Shown piece by piece: positions 55,149-64,000 of a DNA stretch of 64,000 nt; the first letter of the stretch is position 1, and each line of letters begins with the position of its first letter. The stretch comes from Maratus speciosus (Eukaryota; Arthropoda; Arachnida; Araneae; Salticidae): positions 366,882,459 through 366,946,458 of the forward strand of contig OZ010793.1 of the NCBI GenBank assembly GCA_963932465.1, read 5' to 3'. Under the pieces are notes generated by a model, which had not been told where the DNA came from, searched no databases, and saw only the letters and a program-made list of their open reading frames with translations. The position numbers were made by a program, and so were the translations under genes.

Positions 55149-58100
55149 GGGGGAATTTTTTCTGTCTTCTATAAGGGTAGCCGTTGCTAATAGCCTTACA
55201 ATTTAGATGACAGAATTTCAGAATTACTCTTTAAAATGAGTTGGTGTAAGCTATAGGTTCAGGGTAGTTAGAACAGCTTTATAGCATACTCATATATATA
55301 TTTTTTTTCTAATATAAATATATGGTTGACAAGGAATAAATTATTAGTGCACTCTATATTAGGATAGCGGTCAGCTATAAGCCTAAATATAATAAAATAT
55401 ACAAAAAGTACTAAGATTTATTCCGGTAGTTCAATTACAACTTATATGCTAAAGTCTAGAATTTAGACAGCAGGGTTAAGTTTTATGAACAAAAGTGTTA
55501 TAAAAAATTTAAAAAAAGGATTTTGGTGTAGCACATTGGTTTTTAAAAAACATATATATGTATAACAATGGACAAGGCAAGTTATTTCAATATGATTGCA
55601 CACAAAATTATTGTAAAAAAATTACACAAATAAATAATTGAAGTAAAATTAAAATTTTCTCACCAAAGGCTTTCTGTATAGGGTGCAATTTTGGCCTACG
55701 GCTGGGTATGCACCAACACCAACAAAATTTTTGTAGAAAATTTATCAATTCATCAAGGTAAATCAAGGTCATCACTTAGGCATTAACTTCAGGATTCTTG
55801 GCTGAAAAAGGAATCGAAGAAAAAATTAAGTATGGTATAATTACTAGATGTTATGCTCAGAAACAATAAAATTAGTAATATTATATTGTAAAAAGCAGCA
55901 TTTTGAGTTTTATTTAGGAAAACTTTTGATTTTTAGGTTTTACACATTTATGGAGTGTCTAGCTCAGTGTATAGTTCCTAGATTTAATAAAAAAAATAAT
56001 AAATAAAAATATAAGTTGGTGTTGTTTTCAAAATAAATAACAAAAGGTATAGCAATTAGCATTTACAGTTAAAATTTATGGAATTTTCAGCAAAAATTAA
56101 CATTAGACAAACATAGTTTATATTATATTTAACTTGATAAGCTAATTTACTTTTATTAACGGTATTCAATTAGAATTAAAGTAGGCTTAAATTCAAGTTA
56201 AATTAATTAATAACATTGTTGTAGTGTAAAATTTTATGTAAGACTATTATATTTTTATTGTATATATAAAAATATGCAAATTTAATAATTAATAAAATGT
56301 ATTAGCAAAATTATTTAATATAAATATTAAATGACATCTTGCTGAAATCAGCTAGAAATTAGTTTCTTTTTTTTAAATGAAATATTTTATAAATTTATGT
56401 TAGTTTAGAATTTAAGCATTTTTTTTCTTCTCTTTACTTTCCCTTAGAATTAAATGCAATTCTAAATTAAACACATATAAATATACATAGTATTGATAAA
56501 TTTGAGTGTGTGAGTTCATAAATTTTTTTTAATATAATTTGGCCAATTTAACATAAGAAAACAAAATAAATAAATAAATATATTTATATATATTGGCCTT
56601 ATTTTTATTAAAATATGTAGTATGGCTTAATAAATTAATTTACTGAATTTTTTTATAGTACGTACAGTAATTATTTTAAAAATTTGATCTATAAAAAAAT
56701 TGGATGTGGTTGTTTGTGAGTATACAAAGATTTTTTCTGCTGGCAGAAGTTCTTTGGTCCGGCCGGGTACTCATAGATGGCTGCATACGATGTTACGTAG
56801 TAATTATCATTTGCTTTTGTTTTTTTTTTCAAATTATACAAGTGTATTAAGTACATTTTTTTTATAATTAAATAATAATTATTAATGTTTGATTAATAAT
56901 AATAATTTATTATCTTTTATTTTTAAACATATCATTAAATTTTAGACAGTAAAATTCACATACGGAATGTTAATGATAAATTAATTTTTGAATAAATAAA
57001 TTTTTATTTCATTCAGTAAATAAATAAATATGAAAATTTAACAATCTTTTAAGATAGAATTGTTGGCTAAATAAATAATAATTAAAGACAAAAAAATTGT
57101 TCTCATCTTCGTCAATGGTATTTTCTGACAACACTATTTAATAGTATTAAATGAAGGTGCATTTTTAAGGTCAGCGTAATGCATATTTTTCATTTTGAGA
57201 GGCCGTAGAAGTCATATTTCCGTGTTGTTTACATTTTAATAGTAAACAATATCATGAATCAAAATTTGTGTTTGTTAGAAAGGTCTAAAAATATACAATG
57301 TAATCAGTTAAAGAAAATTATATGCATTTTTTCTTAAATCCTGAAAGGCAATTTGGTTTAGATTTGAACCTGACAGCATAAAAAGCTACGCTCGCTTCAG
57401 TCGCAGTATGAGGCAGGAGAATTCAAATGCTAGAATCGCCATTTTCCCCTACAAAATAATAAAAAAAGCAGAAGGTTTACATTAGATATGATACAAATAC
57501 ATACACTGTTTATGCATAGATTATGTTTAAAATTACATACAGGCATGCACAGTTAGTTAAGAAGAAAGTATATCAAGAAATTATACTAATTAATAAGGTA
57601 ATTACAAGCATGAAATGGTTTTAAATACATACTTTGGGAAGTCGTAAAATTTTGTCACAGCACAAATCACCTCGCAGAAAGTGATTAGTAGCGTGACCAA
57701 CCCCTCGTTTCGAAAGGATCGGGGACGGTCAAAAACTGGTTTTATTCTCTCCTTCTTCTTCTTTTTTTTTCTCGTATCGGGTAAAGTTGGAAAGCATTAC
57801 GTAATAATATATTAAAGGAGATGAGATAGCTTGTATATGTTGACGTATCATACATGTTGGAAGTAACAAATAAATAAATAAAATAATGTAACCAGTTTGT
57901 ATACAATATTTTTCTGATTATAATTTGAATACATCAGATTAATTATGTGAAAAATAACATGTCATACGACAAGCATTGTATTTACTTTTATTCAGTATAA
58001 AATGTGTTTTAAATGAAACACTGTGTCATAAGGTTATATGTGAGGAAATAATATGTCAAATGTGTATGCCATTATTTTTCTTGTAATTAGGTTTATTTCG

Positions 58101-58472
58101 GCATATTAGTTTCATACAAAATTATAGCTTTGAATGTATTTTGGGCCCTTAAACTGTAAAGTTACAAAATTATTAAACATGTCTATGGTAAAGAAAAAAG
58201 GCTTCGAGAAAGACGTCAGATTTTCAGTACAGAGGTCTTCTATAAATGTGAATGTCAACAGACAACTATGCTATCATGTGTTGAACTTTCTGTTATGAAA
58301 AATAGAAGAACTTCTTATAAAATATACCAGAACCATTGATAATTGAACTTTACAGTCTTAGCTCAAAAACTGTGAAGATACACAGTCATATGGACACGTA
58401 CATTCTTTTATGCTTTACAAAAAAAAAAAAATAAAACCAGCAATCAGTTTTTATTTTTTTTTTCTAACCACC
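54699..58472. other. Interior of LTR element, no pol genes
   Basis: 3.8 kb of strongly AT-rich sequence without a frame of note. A poly-A/poly-G junction (about 33 A, 13 G) sits at 55108-55153. Three GC-richer patches stand out: about 56735-56800, 57345-57440 and 57655-57745. The last has 'aatcac...gtgatt' and 'cccc...gggg' pairs. They may be structured or regulatory RNA segments, or relics of lost genes. I see no reverse transcriptase, integrase or protease motif in any frame. Confidence 0.6.
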
Positions 58473-58480
58473 GGGAGAGA
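58473..58480 (+). promoter_or_regulatory. Polypurine tract before 3' LTR
   Basis: GGGAGAGA directly abuts the TG of the 3' LTR, the expected site and composition for plus-strand priming. Confidence 0.7.
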
Positions 58481-60259
58481 TGCTGGGCAACATATAACAA
58501 TGATATGTTCCCGCACCATGTTGGTTAAATCAAAGTAAAATTGCGTAATTTGTTATTTCTGTTTGTATAAATATTTTTTATAAAATATAATTATGAGTGT
58601 AAAATTATAATGTTTATATATTTAAGTAAAATAGGAGTGTAAGTTCATACAAAAATTATTAAGTTGATTTTAAATATTAAATATATATTTTTAAAAAACT
58701 GTTGTATTGTAAAATGAATGTATAATGTTGAATAGAGTTCGGATCTCAGACAACAACAATAGCCAGACGCCATGGTGTCGTTTTATGACAAGCCAATGGA
58801 AAGTGGTGTATAATTAGAAATCGTAAAATAATAAAAACGTTGGAATAAATTTATGGCCTTAATAAAAGTGTTGGGACAAATTTATGGCTTTTCAGACCAC
58901 CCAAACTTTAAGGCAGATAATAATATTAAAGTATATGTAAGGGGCCATTTGCAGACTGTTAGCTAATAGGCCTATCGAAGAATAATGCAAAATCTTCTCA
59001 CATCCAATAACAGTGGACTAGACAAAAATAGTTCCACCCACTGCAGGAGTTGGTGTGCAAGAAGAATAAGGTTTGAAAAAGAGAGTCTGAAAAAAGATGT
59101 AGAGGACGCAGGAGCTCTCCTGAAAGCCCGTACAATGAATCCAAAAAGCCCTAGTAATGCCCAGGCGAGATGGACATATCGGAGCGAGCCTAATCAAGCC
59201 TAATTGAGGATGTCTTCCTGATGTACATATCGGAGTGAGCCTAATCAAGCCTAATTGAGGATGTCTTCCTGATGTACATATCGGAGTGAGCCTAAGCAAG
59301 CCTAATTGAGGATGTCTTCCTGATGTACATATCGGAGTGAGCCTAAGCAAGCCTAATTGAGGATGTCTTCCTGATGTTAAAATAAAGTGGATTATTCTAC
59401 AGAGGTCCGTAGCTATGCATCCTGCCATCCCGATGTTGCCGCTCTGATATGAAGCGAATTCCTGATGACATATGAATATGATCCTAAGCAACGCGACAAC
59501 TCTGAATTTGATGAATAAAGGCCACCATCCCGTATATTAAAAAAAGGTACTACTTTAAACTTTTTCTTTTACCACTTAAGATCATATGAAAAATCATAAA
59601 TATACTTTTCTGATATTTTATGGTAGAGAGTAATCTGAGATCCGACAAAACCAATAATTAAATAAAATTAAGGTAATTTAAAAATGAAAGAGAATTATTC
59701 TTTTAGCAAAAAGAAAAAAATATAATAATTAGAGAAAATGAAAATATTATCTTTTTTTTAAAGATTAAATATACTTAAAATAATGAGAAGCAAACAAAGG
59801 TGTTGCTTTCTTTTTTTTGAAATAATATTATCTATTTCTGTATATAGTTGTGTTCAATGTAAATAAAATATTTAATCAAGTTTTAAAAAGTTTCTGTAAT
59901 TATTTAATTGATAATGTTTAAGGTATGTCAATTTATTTTTACAGCTTAAATTTTAGTTTAATTCATAAGTGGAAGAGTTCGTCTAAATAATTCACAACGC
60001 AAACTCTTAATTTTATTCGTAATTATTTAAATTTAATAATTACATTTTGACGCGAATTATAATTTAATTTTATTAATGCTTCGCGTTGCTCTTCTACTAG
60101 AATTTAGGTAATTACGATCACTTATATTATTTGAATTTATCTAAGGTATATAAAATTATATACCAATTTGCTATGAGGTTGCTTGGATGATTTGGACCAA
60201 TTAACAATTTTGGATGTAAATTAAATAGAAAATAAACAGGTGTAATTATCTGTCCAGCA
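58481..60259 (+). repeat. 3' LTR (1.78 kb) of the non-autonomous element
   Basis: Nearly identical to 51627-53407. Differences noticed: t/c in 'aaaaaattg/aaaaaactg', g/a in 'cccgtgcaat', t/g in 'cggatcgag', g/a in 'atattgtc', t/c in 'tgtgtttaat', a/g in 'tgacacgaa', and two T-run length changes. It keeps all four 51-bp units (59169-59372). Followed by CCAGT. Confidence 0.87.
59169..59372. repeat. 4 x 51-bp tandem array in 3' LTR
   Basis: Same unit number, order and unit-specific variants as in the 5' LTR, except one base in unit 1. The array therefore predates this insertion and belongs to the family. Confidence 0.9.
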
Positions 60260-61091
60260 CCAGTACAATGTCATTCATTTTCAGTGAGAATCATATTTTA
60301 ATGGACAATCATATTTTAATTATAGAAAATTATTTGTAAAATACAGAACTTGTTACTATCCACATTAGGGTGGTCTTTTTTTTTCGAAGTTTTAAAATTT
60401 ATTGCTCCTACCCTCTAAATATGTTCCATTATATCTAAAAATAATTCTTGTAGAATTTAATCACTAAAAAATAATATTTAGAGGTAGCTCAAAGAAGTAT
60501 AAGTTTCATAAATCGGGGTCATTTTGCTGTTTTTTTCTCCTTTTACTTGAAAAAAAAAATTCTAATTCTAATATTGATAAATTATTTCAATGTCTTAAAA
60601 TGTCAATTATCTATACTATAAAATCCATAAAAGCATTTGTAAATGCAATTATTAAATAATTATCTACAGATAATTTCATTGATATGAAGAAGAGAAATGT
60701 TTCTCACCTCTCATAGATAACAGTACTAGCAACAGAGATTCAACAAAGAATTATTTATCTGTTTATTATTTTCTAATTCTTTTGCCTTATTATATAAGCA
60801 AATACGTTAAGCAAATACGTGTTAAATAAATTTTAAATTGGTCTATTTTATTGTGAGTTTTAAACTTTTATTGAGTTAAATTGGTTACAGCTATATTATT
60901 ATTTTAGACTTAACAGCAACTGCTGTCATCTTACTTTTGGTTTTGGTTTGTGCTTTGTTTGTTTATAGATGAATATTTTTTAAATTTGAATAATCAGTCT
61001 AAATATTTTGCCTTATAAGCTAATAAGTTTAAGAAATTTTGATTTTTAAATTGTACTATTTTACTGTGAGTTTTAAACTTTGGCAGTAGAA

Positions 61092-62762
61092 ATGGCAATA
61101 GCAGTACTTGAGTCTTTTACAGATAGCTCAAATTGAGAAGATGGAAATGAAACTGAAGAACGTGATCACAAAATTGAACTGCTTGGGGATGCAGCATCAG
61201 ATCCTGGGACACCTAAAGCTAAGAGAGGGCATATGGATATCATAACTCCAGAATTAGCAACAACTCTAGACAGGACAAAATTATCAGACAGAAAAGCAGT
61301 ATTTGTAGTTGCAGAAACAGCAAAGAGTTTAGGATGTGATATTAATGAAGTCAGTCTGAACAGAAGTGCAATTCGTAGAAAAAGAATTAATAGTATAATT
61401 AAACAATCGCAGAAATTAAAGAACAGCTACAAAGAAATGTTCCCCTCATTGTTCACTGGGATGGTAAACTTTTACTAGAGTTAACCGGTAAAGAGAAAAT
61501 AGATAGACTACCAGTTATAATGTCTGGAAAAGGAGTTTCTCAGATACTCTCAGTTGCTAAACTTCCTTCTGCAATGGGCGAAGTACAAGCCCATGCAATT
61601 TATGAAGCTTTGAATGAATGGGATGAGCTTTGACACCACATCAGCAAATACTAGAAAAGAGAAAGGTGCTTGTGTCCTTTTAGAAGAAAAGCTTTGAACG
61701 AAACTTTTTTATTTTGCCTGCCGTCATCATATTATGGAACTTATCATTGGAAAAGTATTTCATATTTCTTTGGGAACTTCGTAATTGAGTCCAGAAGTAC
61801 CTTTATTCAAACGTTTCCAAGAGTACTGGAGTTTTCTAGATAGAGAGAAATTTTAAACAGTCTTGAAAGATTATAATATTCGAGCTCTTGTACAAGATGT
61901 AAAAGATTAAATTTTGGAGTTTGCCACTACACAAGAATCATCAACATGTGGACTAAGAGATGATTACCAAGAATTTGTCGAACTTGTATTTTTCCTTGGG
62001 AGAATACCTGTCAGGTGAATTCGTTTCAGGCTTCCAGGAGCAATGCATCATGCTCGTGGGATGTCTAAGGTAATATATTCATTGAAAATAGTCATCTTTA
62101 AGTTCCAATTTAAGCTTACCGAAAAGGATGAAAGAGGTCTTCGTGGTGTTTGTGTTTTTGTAGTCAGTGTGTATTAAAGCTTGGATTACTGCTTCAATAA
62201 CAGAAACCTCATGCTATAATGACTTTCAATTGATGAATATTTTATTAGAGTACTCAAGAATACGTTCAGAAATTGCAAAGTCTGCATCAGAGAAATTTCA
62301 AAGCACCTATGGTATATATCAGAAGATCTTTCTGGATTGTCCTATTTCGATAGTAACGTGTCTGTTTGAACAAAAAGAAAGATGGCTGAAGTCCTTCAAA
62401 ATAAAAAAGGTACAAAGTATCCTGTTAAGAGGATAACTGTTTCCCTTAAAATTTTTCAGGAAAAGAAGTTTGAAGATTTTGTTACCAAAGAATCTTTGAA
62501 GTTCAAAGAAATGAATTTATCGCAAGGATTCTTTCAAAAAGACCCAACACATTGGAGTACTAATTCTGATTATATGATTGCATTAGAGATTGTGCAGTCT
62601 ATTAAAGTGGTAAATGATGATGCTGTGAGAGGTATTGCTTTGATCAAAGAGTACACTGGAATCCTTGCAGGAAATGAACCTCAGTTTCAGCTATTGACGA
62701 AAGTTGTGGAGGAGCACAGAAAAGCGTATCCTCACTGCGGAAAAATGGACTTAACAAATTAA
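61092..62762 (+). pseudogene. hAT-like transposase, multiply disrupted
   Basis: The likely start is the ATG at 61092, with an in-frame TGA at 61134 after 14 codons. Then comes the intact segment ending near 61450 (HMDIITPELATTLDR, LSDRKAVFVVAE). A frameshift leads to IVHWDGKLL (about 61448) and PVIMSGKGVSQIL. Next is FDTTSANT (about 61629-61650; the second-Asp type motif), and after a TGA, FACRHHIMELI, which matches the hAT CxxH motif. Further stops follow. PGAMHHARGMSK lies near 62035 and the C-terminal part at 62382-62762 contains KVVNDDAVRGIALIKEYTG. I recognise this as a widespread invertebrate transposon protein family (from memory). It would cut and rejoin the element ends in the nucleus. 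At least two frameshifts and four stops make it dead. Confidence 0.7.
62382..62762 (+). pseudogene. C-terminal fragment of the hAT-like transposase
   Basis: 126 open codons, the longest intact part of the gene. It contains KRITVSLKIFQEKKFEDFVTKESL-type helical sequence, then HWSTNSDYMIALEIV, KVVNDDAVRGIALI and a final VVEEHRKAYPHC. The Met is internal; the native frame enters from upstream of a frameshift in the 62300-62400 region, where it overlaps the 62167-62436 frame. The native TAA is at 62760-62762. Confidence 0.6.
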
Positions 62763-63066
62763 ACTAATTACTAACACTTTCAACTTTTTATATGCTTAAT
62801 ATTGTGTTTTTGTGTTATACAAAAGTAGAAGTAATTTACTATCATAATAAAATTATCATTTTGACTTAGTTTCTTTTTTGTCGATATCATCATGTTTTTT
62901 AGTATAATCGCCAAACTTCAGCAAGCTTGAGCTACCTCTAAATATATTTCTTTTTCATTCAAATTTTTTCTCCTTTGTTTTTTACTGTATTGGAACAAAT
63001 TTTGATGGTAAGACATAAGAAAAAAAAAATTAAAATCGACCATATAAGGACCACCCTAATCCACAT

Positions 63067-63765
63067 ATATGTATTATATAAGGTATAATTATTGATTAGA
63101 AATTAAAAAGACTAGAAAAAGATATTTGTACATGATAGCAGAAAACCTTTTACTTTGCACACATCACAGTATGACATGCCAGGAAAACGACAATCTGAAA
63201 TTTTAAGTCTTTTAATTGCTTTGATTTTGTGTTATTATGAATATCATATCTCTTGAAAGTACTTCTAAGAATATTTTTTATTAGAATGTAAAAAAGAAAA
63301 TTGCATTATATAACATTAAATAGAAATGTTATTGTGCAGACTGCAATTTCAGTATTTCGTGATATTGACCCTTATATGTGCATAGAAACATGTTCTTTAA
63401 TGAAAATTATTTTAACCGCTCTTTTCCCCCCCAAAAATAAAAGACTGAACCATCTACTAACTATGCAATGACATCCATCTTGACATTGAGGCGAAAATGT
63501 TTATTTATAAACTGCTTTATGAAAAGAAATATTGTGATCTTAAGAAGTTTTAATCCGCATATTTTGCGACGTGTAAAGCATTCTGTCACATGATATCATG
63601 TAAGAAACGCCTGGAAAACATTTCAACCATTGCCAAGGACTACTTCTGAAGGATATAAACAAACTCCGAGTTGTGATTGAAAAGAGAAAATAAAGGTTTT
63701 TTCATCGTAAAGATTAAATTACACAACAGTTTGTATTTTTAAAATTAGATTTTGTTATTAGGATG
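63067..63765. other. Non-coding stretch
   Basis: AT-rich with no gene. An AATAAA near 63690 and 'gagaaaataaaggttttttcat' could be a polyadenylation region of an unrecognised repeat. Nothing else is seen. Confidence 0.45.
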
Positions 63766-64000
63766 TACAGTCGTGGAAAAAAAAGTAAACACCCCTACTA
63801 ACTCCTCAACAAATTATCGTAGAAGAAAGTTACTGGTACCGACCGATTGGAAATAAAGTCTACTTTTAAATGATGTATATAAAATTTGCTTAGTGGGCCA
63901 TAGAGGGGAGGTGGGGGATGAATGGAACATTTTCACAAAAATATTTTTTTATATTTTTTTATTTAAGTTACTATCAATATTATATATCACATTTCATACA
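63766..64000. mobile_element. Tc1-like inverted-repeat end, cut by window edge
   Basis: TA at 63766-63767 is followed by CAGTCGTGGAAAAAAAAGTA and 'aacacccc'. This is the style of Tc1-type transposon ends (CAGT-initial with a TA target). The other end would lie beyond the window. No coding sequence is visible before the edge. Confidence 0.5.

Larger units (their letters stand above)
51622..60264 (+). mobile_element. Young non-autonomous LTR retrotransposon (LARD-like)
   Basis: Element 51627-60259 (8,633 bp) lies between CCAGT at 51622-51626 and 60260-60264. The 5' LTR is 51627-53407 and the 3' LTR 58481-60259; both start TGCTGG and end CCAGCA. They differ at about 6 substitutions and 2 homopolymer indels over 1.78 kb (about 0.3%), so the insertion is very recent. 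A tRNA-His-like primer site follows the 5' LTR and a GGGAGAGA polypurine tract precedes the 3' LTR. The 5.07-kb interior has no gag, protease, RT or integrase; only one notable frame (54291-54698). It must be moved by enzymes supplied by another element. The plus orientation is inferred from the PBS and PPT. Confidence 0.88.
60358..63066 (+). mobile_element. hAT-like DNA transposon with perfect 8-bp TSD
   Basis: ATCCACAT at 60358-60365 and 63059-63066 flanks a 2,693-bp element. Its ends are TAGGGTGGTC and GACCACCCTA, a perfect 10-bp inverted repeat. The TAGGG terminus fits the hAT rule (YARNG), and 8-bp duplications are the hAT size. It carries one plus-strand transposase-like gene, now broken. 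The clean ends and duplication suggest moderate age, but the gene is well decayed. Confidence 0.8.

Noticed and set aside
58481..60259. Segmental duplication of 51627-53407
   Set aside because: The TG...CA ends, flanking CCAGT, PPT and PBS-like site show paired LTRs.
1..64000. CRISPR array, tRNA or rRNA genes
   Set aside because: No regularly spaced identical short repeats with unique spacers, no cloverleaf with matching A and B boxes and no rRNA core motifs were seen; the tandem arrays are diverged and contiguous.

Overview
The window is AT-rich animal DNA, most likely from an arthropod. The evidence is the mix of element families: hAT-type and other terminal-inverted-repeat (TIR) DNA transposons, piggyBac-type MITEs, a Ty1/copia element, a GIY-YIG Penelope-like element and an RTE-type LINE. 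There are also poly(A/T) runs and splice-like sites, and no bacterial operon organisation. The species cannot be fixed from sequence alone. I found no convincing host gene, tRNA, rRNA or CRISPR array. Every recognisable protein belongs to a mobile element, and most are broken.

Layout. Bases 885-8843 form one large hAT-like unit: CAGGGG-type ends and a perfect 8-bp target duplication, with a second TIR element (2830-6804) nested inside and several degenerate tandem arrays. Small non-autonomous elements follow at 8863-9313, 9370-9577 (TTAA, piggyBac type), 11417-12524 and a 2.46-kb foldback at 13874-16332. A Penelope-like C-terminus (GIY-YIG endonuclease) lies at 19221-20725 as a 716-bp palindrome inside a 13-bp target duplication.

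An old DNA transposon (21431-29499) carries a decayed minus-strand transposase-like gene. A young copia element (23122-27595; 252-bp LTRs differing at 3 sites; target duplication GTATC) and a 245-bp hAT MITE (27721-27965) have each jumped into that gene. Removing either one rejoins its codons. A full-length, mutated RTE LINE sits at 35388-38525 with a 14-bp target duplication. An arthropod-type 'GGTTCCGTA' repeat occupies about 38735-41060.

The most notable object is at 51627-60259. It has all the hallmarks of an LTR retrotransposon: 1.78-kb TG...CA LTRs with about 6 substitutions between them, CCAGT target duplication, a polypurine tract and a tRNA-His-like primer site. It has no gag, protease, RT or integrase. 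Its 5.07-kb interior holds only one sizeable ORF, a 135-aa protein with a basic N-terminus and a Tyr/Pro-rich C-terminus containing a PPxY motif. It is therefore a recently moved non-autonomous element. Next to it is a 2.69-kb hAT-like transposon (60366-63058) with a decayed transposase, and the window ends inside a Tc1-like inverted-repeat end.

Taken together, this is a nested transposon graveyard with two young LTR insertions. The insertion order can be read from interrupted codons and target-site duplications.
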